Part shown: piece after piece, positions 1 through 15,500 of the stretch | Layout of the letters: every line of letters starts with the position of its first letter | Position numbering within the stretch: the stretch's first letter is position 1 | DNA from: Nilaparvata lugens | Taxonomy: Eukaryota; Arthropoda; Insecta; Hemiptera; Delphacidae | Direction of reading: 5' to 3' | DNA length: 64,000 bases | Assembly: GCF_014356525.2 (NCBI RefSeq) | Contig: NC_052508.1 | Span: forward strand, 57,697,441-57,761,440 | The notes under the pieces: generated by a model | Databases searched by the model: none | Seen by the model: the letters and a program-made list of their open reading frames with translations, nothing else | Told to the model about the DNA's origin: nothing | Position numbers and translations under genes: made by a program

Positions 1-351
1 GAATCAACAAAGTAGAAGACCCATCAAGATCACTTCAACAACAGAATCTGTTAAATCATATTTATTATTAGCAATTAAAAATGTTCATCTGTGTGACAAA
101 ATAAATGTATTTGGAAGTTGAAGATAGTAACATTTTACTAGCAGGCGAGTGTGAGTCCTTGGAGTGTCAATCCTCCCAATGACCCAAGGAGTGTCAAGGA
201 GTGTCAATCCTTGAATCATTGAATTTGACACTCAATGTATTTGATTAATGTATTCTCCACAAAATAAAAGCCTTAAAAATGACGATTCTATTCAAGTTTT
301 TTTCAAGTTTCGAATATCCCTTATAAAGATTAATGTTGTGTTCTATTTTAC
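1..351. other. Intron downstream of e52; short GGAGTGTCAA repeats
   Basis: AT-rich intron running off the window. Between about 150 and 230 the words GGAGTGTCAA and CCTTGGAGTGTCAATCCT recur three times. Otherwise nothing recognised. Confidence 0.6.
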
Positions 352-508
352 CAGCAGCTGCCGACGACTTCGAAATGACAATTTCGGGATCAAAATCTGG
401 ACTGTTCAGATAGTGTCTTTCAAGTTCTTTTATGATATCAGGATGGATGTTTTCTTTATCGTAGTGCAGAAGATTGTCAAGAAATGAGTCAACTTTTGCC
501 ATCATCAC
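352..508 (-). CDS. DNAH9/DNAH17-like: Dynein exon e52: microtubule-binding tip
   Basis: [20 protein letters not shown]; ends [18 protein letters not shown] with 1 nt over. Last exon in the window. 'F.DKENI' and 'KSSAAAGLC' are the usual tip motifs. The gene continues past the left edge. Confidence 0.96.
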
Positions 509-3500
509 CTGAAATTGAAATAATCATTAGAAATCATTCTACCGTTATCAAATGATGATAAAATATTCAATTTATTCATAAAGATCAAGTGATTAACTAT
601 TCACCAATATTATGATTCAAAGTTTTTTGGCAAGAAAATATTATTATTAATCATTTCAATGCTTCTGTAAGGAGTTTATAGTACAGTCAAGGAAAGGTTA
701 TAGAGGGAAAAGTTGGGAAGACAATTTTTGACCCCGCAATTCTGTTTAGGGTAGTAAGAAGTAGTAAGAAGGTAAACATATCAAAAGTCTCCACCCCTAA
801 CCCTTGTGCTAAGGGGGTGGGGGTGGTTTAAAGGTACCATTTTTTGGTTTCTCGCATAAAAGTCAAAAACTTTGTATCTTAATGACTTGACTGTCATATA
901 ACAATTTGAAGCTTACATAATTTCCTACAATATTCATTGTACAACTTTTTTTATATCTCCTATGATTTTCAAGATATCCGCTCTTGAAGGTGTGACATTT
1001 TTGAAAAATACACGTTTGCCACCCATTGTTTTTTATTTTTGCTCTTATAACTTTTTAAAAATCGATGGGAAAAATCCATGTTGATTATGAGCTTATAGAG
1101 CATTAAATTTTCTTCAATTTGATGTGTAATTTCACACTTTTACGAATTTCCCTAGACCTTTTGCAGCAGCTTTAGTGTTGAGTGAGAAATCTCCATTTTT
1201 GCAACAATAGACTAATTGACGAAGGAATTTTGAAGGGAATGTTTTGAACAAAATTTTTTATTTTGCAGCTTTGTTAAGCTAGATGAATATTGTAGGAAAT
1301 TATGTAAGCTTCAATTTGTTATATGACAGTCAAGTCCTCAAGATACATAGTTTTTTAGTTTTATTGGAGAAACCAAAAAATGGTACCTTCAAACCACCCC
1401 CACCCCCTTAGCACAAGGGGTAGGGGTGGGGACTTTTGATATATTTACCTCCTCACTACCCTAAACAGAATTGTGGTGTCAAAAATTGTCTTCCAAACAT
1501 TTCCCTCTATACCCTTTTTTGAGCATATATAGCCTGGACTAATGATAAAAACAAAATAGCCAGAAGAAAGATCCAATGAAACAGTTGCATTTCAATTCAT
1601 CACCAAAGACTTGAATCAATTATACTGCAGTGTATGTGGATATCCATAATATGATAATAAACAGGAATTCACGTAATAAAAAATGGTTATCTTTCTGTAA
1701 CTGGGGTTTTCTCAATGAATAAATTTATGTGGTTTGTCATTTTCTCAACGAAAAAGCAGAGATGTCAGGCAGAAAGCAGCATCGATTCCATTGCACATAA
1801 CATTATAATAAAAGTTCCATAACAAGAAAAATGTCATTCGTTATCATTTAAATATATACTGTATAACGTTTAAGCAATTAATTTTTTGGAAAGATACAAA
1901 CTTTGCAAGCTTTCCAACTCCTGTCTCTGGGCACTTTTCCTTTGGGGGCGAACAACACCAACACGGCCTCCGTCACTTTGACTACAGGCTCAGGAGGGCT
2001 GCCAAATGATTTCAATTCTGTCAAGTTATTCTGAAAAAGTAAGGATTAAAATAATTAATAACAATAATGAATTAAACAACAACTGCACAGAAATATTACG
2101 AGTGTAAGTTAATCAGTGGTGGTTGAAGGAATTGCAGCGTTCTATCTAATTATAAACCCAATACTATTGAAGATCTCAAAAAGAATTGGAGAATGAAGCA
2201 CTAGAAGATTGTCAAATATCATTTATGTATTTCAACAAAAATACATAATTTTCATTACCATAGTGAGTGATATTTATTATTTTTCAAAGGCGACTTTATA
2301 GAAGTATTTTAAGCCTAGGTGATGATGATTGGATGAATGATTAGTAGTAGAGTTAGTGGTCGAGTAACTGGCATACTAACTCTACCGAGCTTACTCTACT
2401 CTACTTACTTGGTCGAGTCGAGTACTTACTTGTTTTCACTACAATTGAGAATAGTAGGTAAAATGTGTTGTCTAGTGAACAGAACTAACCTAAAAATGTC
2501 AATACGGAACTCTACTCTACTCTACTTTTAATCTACTCTACTAGCTCGAGACTGTTTTCATTATCATAGTAGTGGTAGAGTAGAGTGAGAAGCGATGGTG
2601 GGGGAAGGCAAGTGGTAGAGTACTATCCCACGGTGCTATCCCACTCTACCCTACTAAAAACTAGTACTCTACCATGACTCTACTCTGCCATGAACGCTTT
2701 CATTGGGATAGTTCACAAGATAGTTAGTACTTGCCCAGGGAACTCTACCACTAAACCTACTAATGAAAACCAGGCTTCAGTGTGGGCTTCTGATCCAAGT
2801 GCATATGTAGAAGGATACAGTGGTTCTCTCATTTTGTGTTTTCATATATGATATTCTTATTTATAGTTGACAAAAGATAAGTCAATCAAATTATAAAACT
2901 GGAGTGAATATAAATTTATTGCTGACCTTATTGAGTGTATTGAGAGCTTCCATAGCAGCAACCAAAGCTGGCTCGGCCGCAACCAGGTCCTCTTCACAAA
3001 CCTTCTGCTTAACAATGATGTCCTCTTCCATTATTCTCACCTTTCTCTCTTCCTCGGCCACTGTAGTAAATATGAATGAGAGAGTATGAGAAAGAATATA
3101 AGTTATAATAATGATTTATGATAAAATGAATAACAAATGAAGCAATAGAAATTAGATGATAGTAACCTTTATCTGTTATTAACGTACAAGAGTTTATGTT
3201 AATTCGATATTCTATGGACTCAATGCTCTTGATCTATATGACTGAATTATTCGAAATAATATAATAGCTTCGATTAAAAATAATATTATTACTTCGTTAG
3301 ATTAGATTATTATTTTGCATAAAAAACTTGTGAACTTGAAAACAAAACATTTCTAATATTTCAGAAATACTGGGCTATCAAAATAATATCATTCATCATC
3401 CCATTCCAAATCGTTCATTATCCATTATCCGAAATAATATCATTCCATTCATTATCTTCCGTGCATAATTTCACAATGATTTCTGAAATACTACTCGGCA

Positions 3501-6500
3501 ATACTACTGTGTATTGGGTATCTTGTCAAATGCTTCCAGGCCTATTATACGTAGTGCGTACCTAGAGAAGGGACAATTTTCTAACTATGATTCATGAAAA
3601 GAGAGAGTGGTGGTGTTTTATAATTGACAAGTGCACCTCAAAAGCGATTTTATTGTGAATAAATTTCAATACTCTTCATGTGTAGCATTTGCTTCAAGTG
3701 TGTCATCAAACTATAAACAACAGTATATTGTATATACAAAATGGCGAATTCAACGAAACTTTTCAGCCAATACAAGGTGGATATAATATTTAACCAATCG
3801 TGTTAGGCAGTATTCTACAGAGCTGATACATCCATGTAAGGAGCATTTTACCAAATATTTTTTCTTTTGTCACTTTGTCTTGTTCTTTTGCTACAATCTT
3901 AATCAACATTGTTGCTGCAGCTGTTTTCTCAGCAATAATCTTTTCTTGTTCGGCAAGTTGCTTTTTCAGTCCACCAACCTAAAATTCATAACATATTAAT
4001 AATTTTTTCTAAGAAAGTTAGAAGGTGTATGCAATGAGAGTGAATTTGAGTTTGCGTCTCAGGTTACATGAATTATTCAGCTTGTCGAGTCTGCTCTATA
4101 ATATTTTGTTATATATTCAATGTATGGAGGATATTCATTAAGAAGAGCTCTATTGTTACATAATTCTATGATATGATTTGCAATAAAAATACATCACTAA
4201 AAGATTGGTCAATTAGTTATTAAGATAGTGAATCAGTATCAAAGTAAGACCAACAAGTAAGACCATGAAATTCAAATTTATTTTAGTCTCCAATGTTCAT
4301 TCAATTTATATGCGAAGATATCCTTGAGTAAGTCATAAGAAAGGTACGTTTTATCCTTGGTCTGCTTCTTCGTTTTAATTTTTTTTCTATCTGAATGAAT
4401 AGATCAAATGTTTAAATTAAAAATGAGCTACCGAGAAAATGATTGCTTGGGCAATTTTGATCCATCTTAACTCGAAGGTGGATCAATAGGTTGAGTTATA
4501 TAGCTTAATTATATGATTTTGTCGTCTGGATACATTTTCATTGGAACAGTTAATAGTAAATTACTGTTTGTAACTCTATTAATTTTGTGATTCCCACCTG
4601 TTCAGAGGTTCCGACAAGACGTTTCAGACCAACTTGCAGACGATTTGTTTTTGCAATGACGTCAACGATTGTTTTCTTCAATAGTTTTCCATAGAGACTG
4701 ATCAACTCGAGGAAAGATTTGGGAGTTGTATAGTTGAAACGGCGTTCATTGAGCAGATAAAGTCCAGACATTTGATTCACGCTGTTGTGGACGTAAGCCA
4801 TGAATTGTGATGCCACTTTACGAAGATTCGACTGCAAAATGCAACATTTTTCTGTCAATTTCAATCAATCATGTCGATATTTGAGAACTAACTCAAACAA
4901 TTCAATTTAAAAGATTTTTGATGACCGGAGACAGTTGGTAATTAACTTACCCAAGCTAGCAAATAAATGAAAAAATCATAATACTCCAATGAGAATATTT
5001 AATTTTTCTAAGTAGCATAAGGCATTATTATTGAATTATGAATTATTGTTAATTTTGTGTGATGTTATATCAAGTGATTGTCTCAATACTGTTAGAATAA
5101 AGATAAAATGTATATATTTCATAATAGGTGGAATCGTCAATCTGATTTAAAAGAAGATTTATCAAGATTCCTCTTCCACACATTTAATCGTTTTGTAAAT
5201 CGAATCACATTTGATTCAGATTTTAAAAAGGAATTTGAAACACGAGGTTCCATTCATGAATGAAATTATATTTTTTATCAGCATATATTTTTATAATCAA
5301 TCCAGGTACCAAATTCTGAATGTTTATAGAGATTGCATCACACGAAAATTATAAATTATGTTTGAAATTTTAACCCGAGCATCAATGCAATACCTCTTAC
5401 AAGTTACCAAAGAGCGTGAGATTAGAAATTATGAAGATTCCCCGAATGCTTTTTAATTATTAAAAAAGTTTAATGATTTAAAAATGTAATAGTTTCAGGT
5501 CCGGTTGCACGAAAGTCTGTTCAATTTTCAACGCTGATTAAATGAGTTAAATGCCACCAAAGACAATGAGAGAAGCGGAAGACGTCTTTGATTAGCAAAT
5601 CAAAAGACATTAGCACTTAATCACGATTAATATTCAACAGGCTTTTGTGCAACGGAGCCTCAATATTTTCAATTTCAATAGATCTAAGGCTCAGCTCACA
5701 CTTACGCGACTCAGGTCAAGAAGAGACTCGACTCTAATCGAGAGCATTGTATTTTCAAATGGTGACGTCGCGGATACTAGAATCGACTGGTCTGAGTGTC
5801 ACCATTTGAAAACACATGCTCTCGACTAGAGTCGAGTCTCTTCTCGACCTGAGTCGCGTAAGTGTGAGTTGAGCCTAACTCAATAGAATAGTTTGGTTAT
5901 GGTTCCTGTATAGGCTACAACTACATCCTACCGGAAGAACGTCGATTTCAGAGAGGAAGCGACCCGACACCGACTCTAGCGCCTCCTGCGGCCATTCCAT
6001 GAACCAGTTGATGGCGGTGCAGTTGACGAGCGCTGGGAACTTCCTTCCGCGCACGCGAAGAGTCGATCCAACCGGCGAGAAGCACAGCATCACCTTGATC
6101 AGCCGTCTCACTCGGTCGATGAAATACTTCCAGCAGTTCTCCCTGGTGTCTGGGATACCGGCTCCTTTAACCTATAGCATAACGCAATCTATATTTGAGA
6201 CCATTTCAAGTAAATGATCATTTTCGATAGTTTTGAAAACTATATTTACGTGAAGAATTCAAGAATCAATAGATTAAGGAAATGAGTAATGCAAAGCGCT
6301 GAGAAAGGAAATATGGAGCCAAATAGAATTACCTCAGTTGAAATGGCCGCAACAATGTTATCAACTTCTTCATCTGGGAACAATTCAGGAATTTCTCCAG
6401 ACGCCAACATGTCGTTGATCAGCACTAGGAACTTCTCATCAGGCACTTGAGAGTCGGTCATCAGGAACATGATTCCGACATTTTTCAAACCAGCCTTTAT

Positions 6501-9500
6501 ATACAAGCTGGATAAATCACCCTGAAAACGAATTTCAACCATTTGACATTTATTAAATGTCTGGAGAAATATTTGAAGAACTCAAATATTATAAACTAAT
6601 TGAATGAAAAAATATAGGTTTGAACTTCGGATACTGTTGCTGGTGAGATTTTGTGATATCTATCCATAATGAAAACACTGGGATTTTGTCAAAAATATCA
6701 CTTATTGTAAAATAACAAACATGTTTCGACACCAATGGTGCCAAAGTTTTGAATTTTCACACTGAAGATGACACCATTGGTGTCGAAACATGTTTGCTAT
6801 TTTACAATAAATAAGTGATATTTTTGACAAAATCCCAGTGTTTTCATATAGGTTTGAACCCCATTTTGAGAGAATGATATATTGAATAAACTAAATAGAC
6901 GCATTTTGCAATATTTCAAATATAAATTTCATAATTGGAAGATTGCAAGATGCTATTGATCAATTTAATAACAGATCGAATTATATCAAGTTGTCTTGAA
7001 GTATGAATATGTGAGTCAACACAAGCGATTGAATAAAATTGTGTAGATATACACTAACTCAAACTTAAATACAATTTGAGTCTACTAATTGAAAATATAA
7101 AATTTATTTATCATAATTTATCATCTCAACAGTATTTAAGATACAGTTGTTAGCACATTTCAGCTATTCGCGAACATGTTCTGTGATTCCATTCTCTGTG
7201 AAATTGCTATGAAGCGCTATTGAGACATTCTTGAGTTAACAAACAGTATACTCGAAAGTACTTTCCTCATATCAAGTGGATAAACCTTACCTTACTTACA
7301 ATTGAAACAACTTAAACATGTCAGAATATCAAGAAACAATTACAAGAGATTACTAAGCAGTTCGTTCACGAGAAATTCACATCTTCAAATATTATCGATG
7401 TGATATTATAGTAGTGAATAACATGACTTGAAAAAGTATAAAATGAGAAAGGAGCTTAATACAATATACATTTTTACATGATTCTGTATAAGAATTGATA
7501 AAAAATCAAGTGCTGATAAGAGTCAAGTGTGAATGAGACCTTACCTTCAAATCACTGACACTATAGCCTTTCTTGAGCTGAATCTGGAATGGCTCAAGAC
7601 TTGAAATGAACGCCGACAATCGAGCCAGAGACTGTTTTCCACTTCCTCCCACTCCGATAAGCAGTCCGTTGCCTCTTGGACTTTCCATTATCCTATTTAT
7701 TCTGTTGAAAACATAGGACAATTGAAAACTATCTAAATTATCGACATAATCATATCATAACCGTATAATCAAAATAATTGACTATAAACTAGTACTGAGT
7801 GATTTTTTCGGCTGGCCACACAAGGAAGAATATGATAAACATGACTGTGTGTACTTGCATATGCATCATACATGTTTTGTCATCAACGAGAGACTTCTAA
7901 AATGAAATAAACAAACAATAATAATAAATAAACTACTGGAGAATGAAAAAATATAATAATAAAATAAATAAATCAATAACGATACAAAAATAAATCAATC
8001 TTAGAGTGGTAAAGAAAGAAATAGACAACAAAAAATCAAAGATACAAAAAACCTAACCTCAGAAAACCTTTTTCGAAGCCTTTCGCTGTGTTGACACAAC
8101 AATGTATGACGACATGTGTATGCACATGTTTATCATGCATGTTCTGTCGTTAGTGGCCAACCTGAGAAATAATTTAAGAGACACTTGAAATCAGGTAACA
8201 GAACTATAAGAATAACTCTGTACAAATTAGTACTATAAACTTCTTGCAATGCATTCAAGATTTTTATATATCTTTCCATAATAATATTATTGTAAGAGTG
8301 CATGTTAAACTGATGGAATTGTCAGCTTTTTTGTTTTTGAATAAGGAATAAAGAACTTTTTGAATTAAATAATTCGAAATATTATAGCTATGATTGATAA
8401 ATTGAAATTTTGTGATGATAGCAAAGAGAAAAGATAGCATAAGAAGATATCACATGGTAAAGGTCGTCTATGTTCCAAATTCCAAAACGATTTTTGTTAA
8501 CTCAGTCGATTACTGCCAACTACTGTCTATTATTACTGTTTTGGCCAGGTGCGATTGTAAGAACGGCACAGTATGAGAGACTACCAGCGTCACATAGCTC
8601 CACGAAAAATAACTACTAGGACTATCAGCTTGAGTTAACAGTGAAATTTGGAACATAAGCGTCCTATACCATGGGATATCTTCTTATGCTATCTTTTCTC
8701 TATGGTTAACCTGATGGAATTTTCAATTATTTTTGAATGAGAAAGATAGAAGGTTTTGAATTGGAAGCAGTGAATAGCTAACTTGCCTGCATATGTGACT
8801 CATAGCGTCTTCGAAGAGAACGAGATTCATGCCGGCAACGAGGTCGTTGTACTGAGCCATGGCTTCAGTGACGAGCTTGTTGAGCGCCACCCAGTTGGGC
8901 ATTGGTAGGTACTTGGGGTCACCGATGCCCTCCACGAAGTGACAGTAGATCAGTGGCTTCTCGTTGTACTCCGATTCCGGCATTTCCTGTTAAGTTACAT
9001 GCAAAATGCCATATGTGAAAAGTAATGCGCAAACATAACAGTGAAGGAATATCTAAAATGATTGAAATAACTTAAATGATAAAACATGATTACAAATTTT
9101 CTACTGCGAAAGTACAGTTTAATAAATTAAAAAGTTCAAGTGCCGGTTGCACAACAGTCGGTTAAATTTTAACCGTGATTAATTCCAGTCTTTTCAAAAA
9201 CGCCTTCTCTGATTGGTTCTCGTGAAATTAATCACGGTTAAAATTTAACCGGCTGTTGTGCAACCGGGCCTGAGAAATTAAAGTTTGGCTCTATTGACTG
9301 AATCCTCAATTAGACTAACTTGTTTTCTCTATGTGTCTTTCTATTTCCTTTGCTATGTAGCAATGCCTCTTGTTGCTTGTCTCTATCTCGATTATCGAGC
9401 CACTTTGGTTACCGGTGTGTTTCAATCACAAGTCTCTCTACTTTGCTGATAGTTGTGTGAAGTTACAATATTATTGATATTATAAAACCGGAGACCGATT

Positions 9501-12500
9501 TCATTAGATAATCCACATACTGAACATTTAAAATTGCTGTTAATTTGAACTACCCGTATAGACATCTAGTGTAAGGGAGACAACTCATTCTTTCTCCTAA
9601 ATTGAGTGCCTTTTTATTGAACTCAATAAATATTTATTGAACTCTCTCAAAGACCTAGGAAGTAATTTCAAAAAAAAAAAACATGAAAGTTTTGGGCGTC
9701 GCTTCTTCAACTTGATACTACCATTCTGAATGCTTTCTTATTACTAAGAGTCAGTTAAAATCACAATAGTCTGCTAGGAATGGGCACGTGACATCTTAGG
9801 CATTTCTTATTTTTAAGGGATCAATTCAAACAGTTCAAAGTGGATCTGACTATGAAAATTTTTCTTATTTTTATCTTTGATACAGCCTGGGTCTAAGAAA
9901 TATTGTTGATTGAATATTCTTCGAAACATTAATACTCATATAAATAATTGAAATGAAGAATTAAAATTTCTACAATAGAACAAATATTAATTGAAAATAA
10001 TATGCTTCGTTTAATTTCGTAAAAAATTAATAACAAAATTTATTCTGTAGAGAATAAGTAAATTCTAAATAAATGTATAGAGTGGATGTGGATATATATA
10101 TATAAAAAATTTTAAGCGTCATTCAAAACTGATTTTGATTTGATTCCAAACTAAGAATCTATTTGCTTTGATTATTGACGTTATATCCATGCACATAAAT
10201 ATTATTTCATTGTTTATACATAGAATAATAATATTCTAGGGAAGCTTATTAATACTACACGAGTAATGATTTATTGCCTATTTGATACACATACATGATT
10301 TTTATGTTTGAGAAAATATAACACATAACCCAAATTGAGCTCTGAATACACTTACAGCAAAAACTTTCTTGATGTTATCCAGAGTCATCTTTCTGAAGAT
10401 CTCTTGGTCTCTAGTGTCGATGAGTTTATCACAGTATACTCTGGTGGCTTCATGCATCCAAAGCCTCACAAAGTTGCCCGGAGTTTTCACACATTCATTA
10501 GAAGCAAACAGCATTCCCTGAAATAAATAACAAATTGGATATTATTAGTCAATGAAAAAAATCAAACTGATTCAAGATTCAAAGCCTGGATTTTTTCATG
10601 TGATTGATTCCAAAGAATTACGAATTTTTAACATGCACTATTAACATCTCATCAAGTGTGCATTATTTATATGTATTCATTTACTAATATTCATGAATCA
10701 AATATAGTAAAAAATATTTTATATAGCTTTAAACCTAATAGGTTACCTGGAATATGTTGGTGAGATCTCTGAGATTCCAGATGTAGTGGAAGCGGACTGC
10801 GGTGGGGAGGAAGACCTGTGCGACTTTGGCCTGCATGCCGAGGGCCAGCTGCACTATCAGGTCACATGACCGCACCACCAGCGAGGGGAACTTGTTGTGC
10901 AGATTGAAGTGCTGCGTTATGATCGACGTGTAGATGTGATTCAGCGCCTCTTGACTCGGGAAACTGCAATCAATCAATAGATGTTGATGTACTGAAATAT
11001 TGACGAACTGAAAACTTGTCATAAAAACAAGACAAACTGAAAACTTGAAGTACCTACTAAAAACTTGATAAACTGAAAAACAAGACAAACTGGAAACTTT
11101 ATAAACTGAAAACTTGACTTATTGAGAACTGTCAAACTGAATTAAACTTGATTTAGTGAAAACTTGACAAACTGAAACCTGGTGACAGCTTTAGAAACCG
11201 CGTGTTTTAATATTGATGCCAGCATGCCACCAGCATCGGAAACCATGAACACTAGTATGTTATAATGTGATATAAAGTCGTAGCATAAAGTTCACATAAT
11301 AATATAGTTTTGGAAATCCATTGCAAAAAGACCCCTGTTATGGAATTAATATTGTGATTTTGTTATGTTTAGATTACAAAATAGTCGTAGATAAAGGGAA
11401 TAGAAGCGTTCTATTTTAATAAATTGCATTATATATTATTAAAAGCGAATACGTTACACCGAGGAATTCGTTTACTCTAGGATTGTTTTTCCAAGACTTT
11501 ACTACATTTCAATCACTTATTCATTTCTCTTGTTGAAAGAATTGACAATATTGATAAGATATACTTTTTCGCAATATGATTTGTAGCAACGAATCACTAG
11601 AAGATAATATTGAGAGATTGGAAAACATACCTTAAAGCAAATACACTGAAATGCCTCTGGAGCCGGGAGTCAATGGTGAAGCTTCCAGCGGTCGGATTCA
11701 TGGCTGAGAAAAACACGACGTTGTGGATTTCTTTGAGTGAGAGCTTGACGCGGTCATACCAGTGCTGATAGTCCATGTGCTGTCTGATCAATGTATGCGG
11801 CTGCACTGTGCCGTATTTATCCACCTATAATTCAAACTCGCAATTTGAAATACAAACAGATCTGGTAACAACAGACACTAGTCTCATCAACTGAATCCAA
11901 TCCAACAAATAAATGAAGTCCCCTTCATTAAGAATGCTTTAGATCAGAGTCGAATAAGAAGTGAAAAAACAATTTATCTATGTGAGGAAATAGTAAAAAG
12001 CTCATTTACATAAATATTTAAGTAACATGTTAATACTGTACCTCAATATGCATCTTGAAAGCTTAGATACGGTACATTTCGAAATTATTGTTGTGGATAG
12101 GTTTTATCGATTAAAAACACATTAGGTGAGGACAGGTTTCTGTCGTAGAGGTGGTATAATCTAATTAGCTAAACATAAGATAATTTGACATTTGAGAAAA
12201 TTGAGTCGTCTATTTAGAAAACTCACCTCAGGCATATTCATATCGTCGAGGAAATAAATCATTGTTTTATTCCCAGAAGGCCCATAATTTCTTCCAGCTT
12301 TCTTCTCCAGAGGCTTTTCCAAAACCTTTTGAAGCATTTCTGTTGAAGAGAAAGAATTATCAACTCAAATTTTCATCTTTGAATATATTTTAATTTGAAG
12401 ATTCTACGTATCTTGCAGTCAACATTCCAAAATTTAGATAATGTTCAATAAAATTCAAATTAACTGACAAATCAATACAACACACTTTTTCAACTGAATT

Positions 12501-15500
12501 AAAGATGTATGGTTCTTAAAACCACATAATGCTTGAACTTATTGACAAAAATTGCATCAATATAATTATGTTGAATTCAACAACAATATTATTTTAACTG
12601 TTGAATAGTCTACACATATAACGAAAAGCTCGCATGTTTCCAAGAATTATAATAACAATTTGATTAAACTAGGCTAAGTGTTGTCTTTATGAAAATTCTC
12701 AAGGACGTTCTTAGCCAATCACTCTCTGGTGCAATCGTTCTGATGGTGCCTGTTAAGCCAGTTACACACACATCGATTTTTGGGCATACGATTTCTTGTC
12801 ATCCTTATAAAGTCTACCAGATTGAATGAATCTTGACAACCACATGATCACATAAATATGTTTGTCAAGTTTTGTTTAATCTAATTGAATTTATTAGGAC
12901 GGCGGAAAATCTTACATCCAAAAATCGATTTGTGTGTAACTGGACTTATTGGTGGGTAGTAACAGTGTTCTAGGCTGAGAAATTTCTTTAGATTCGAATA
13001 TTTACTTGAAGTCCTCTAGACCTCAAGAGTGAGAGCCGTATTTATGAACGGTACTCAAGAACGAATTTAGCTGAGTTTTAATTTTGTTTCCTAGTAACTA
13101 CAACGCTTGAATCGTACTGATTGGTCGAACTTAGCTGAGTTCTACCATAGAGAAACAATAGCGTAAGTAGATACCCCATGGTATAGGGCGTTTATGTTTC
13201 AACTTTTACTGTTATCTCAAGCCGATTACTGTTGATTTTTACTGTTTTTGTTGGGATGAGAGTGTATCAACGACACAGTATGAGAGACTACGAGCGTCAC
13301 ACAGCTTCACGGGAAAGAACTACGTGGACTATCGGCTTGAGATAACAGAAAAAGTTGCGACATAAACGTCCTATACCATGGGATATCTACTTACGCTATT
13401 GTTTCTCTATGTTTATACTCTGCCAACCAAGAATCGAACTGATTGCTTGCTGTTCTTGGTTTCTAAACAATAATAATCGTACTCAGCACTCAACCAAGTT
13501 TGATCTATCAATCATAAATGCGACCCTCATATCCCCTCTTTAACTAGGAATAATTGCTATGACACAATGGTCATAGTGGGATTATCTTTACCGGATGTAG
13601 TGTAGAAGTTGAAAGGGACATTGGTGACGGCATAGTTGTCAGACAGTGAGTTCAGCTTCTCGGCAGTCAAGACACTCTTGCCTGAGCCAGCTGCCCCCAC
13701 CAGCATCACCGGCTTCTTCTTCTCCAACAGCAAGTCCAAGAAGTAGCGCACACGCGTTGTTTCCGTCGTGTTCACAACCGCAGACTGAAAAAATCCATTT
13801 AAATTAACAAATTTATTCAATATTTCAGTAGTAGCATACAATACCTGAGCTCGGTTGCACAAAAACCTGTTAAATTCTAATCATGATTTAATGCCTCGAA
13901 AACCAATCAGAGAAGGCTTTTTACAAAAGAAGGCTTCTCTGCTTGTCTAAAAGACTTTTGTGCAACCGGGAGTTCATATTTTCGTCAAGTTTTGATTATA
14001 GAGAGAATTTCTAGTTTTGATCTGCAATTTAAATCTTCAAATTTTCGTCCCCACATTTTTGGATGGAGAAATTTTGTGATGAAATAACTCTTAGCCCGAA
14101 GCCATCACCCTATATTGATCTGCGATATGATTCATCAAAATTTCTGGAACGGTTTTTTGTGAAGGATGCTTCTCTCCGAACCATTGCTATGATCCATAAA
14201 TTATAACTATAATGAACTGTAAATAATGAGACAGAATGTGAACTTACTTGAAGAGGTATGTCATGATCAAGGTCAAACTTCTGCACTCGTTCACTCCAAG
14301 GCACAAATCGCTTTGTGTCGTTGTCAATGAAGTAATTGAACACGTGACCCGTGCCAGGAAATTTCACTGTTTTGAATTCATTTGTCCACCATTTTGTAAA
14401 CTCATTTCTCCAATCAACAAGCTGGAATAGTCAACAAATACAACAATTATCCATAAAAAATATTATATTGTATAGCCATTTTTGTTGCCTCCAAGGAAAA
14501 ATAAAACACACAAAAAAATAGGAAATTATTTCGACTATGAAGTAACAGTGTCTTGAAAGCTAGTATGGTTTTATTATTAAACTTTGTTATTAAACTTTAT
14601 TGTCGATAATAATATAGTGTATGTAAATTATGTATCTATTTTGAAGAGACAATAAAGCAATTTCATTTCATTTCATTTATTAACTTGAAATATGTTCATA
14701 AATGTATTTTATAATTATCTTACTTGTAGAGACTAACAACTTTTCAATCTCAATGAGAAACTAAACTTCCAAAACAATACCAAAACGGACCATGTGAACT
14801 ATTTGAGAGTCAGCTTTCTTAAGAATTGTTATTATTCAGCTTACAATTCCAAAAAATTCACATTTATCAACTTGTATTCCTTTGGATTTCTACTAAGTTC
14901 TTTTCTCTAGAAATTCATTTCAACATGATTTGTTTTACATTTTTAGCGACCTCAACTCCAAGCATTCAAAGCTTCTTAGAACCAATTGAAATCTACCGTC
15001 ATCTATATTCGAATATAAGAAAAATCTAGGAAAATTTCAACAATTCGTCTATCATTAAATTCAATTTTTTATTGTCAGTAGAATTTTATTATAAATCCAG
15101 TTGAGCATTGATTCATTCAAGTCGCCATATTTATAATGATCGAAAACATTAATTTGGAAGAATTTCTTGCTTAGAGTGAAACTACATACAATCAAATCAT
15201 TGAAATGTTTCTATTATTGTACTGCTGTGCAGCCAAAAATTTTAACAAACATAAAATGTGTATGGAATGTTGATGAATTTAATACTTTTTATTTTTATGT
15301 AATAATGTTAAGTGATTCCTAAATATATATGAAATCAATTATCAAATCGTGATGTACATAGTTGTAAAATACATATAGATAGAAAATATTTTAAGAATAA
15401 TGTAAAAATAAAATTTGTTTCTGCATGTAAATGATAGGCTTCTATTTAGATTTTTAATATTGTAATATTTTGAATATCACCACTTTTCCAAAGGGGTATT

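Noticed and set aside
248..487. Plus-strand 79-codon frame at the left edge
   Set aside because: Antisense shadow of e52.
6246..6542. Frame ends around e46 as extra coding sequence
   Set aside because: Residues beyond 6333 and 6521 are intron read-through, past good splice sites.
10735..11088. 117-residue minus-strand frame as a separate protein
   Set aside because: It is e42 plus intron read-through into a minisatellite.
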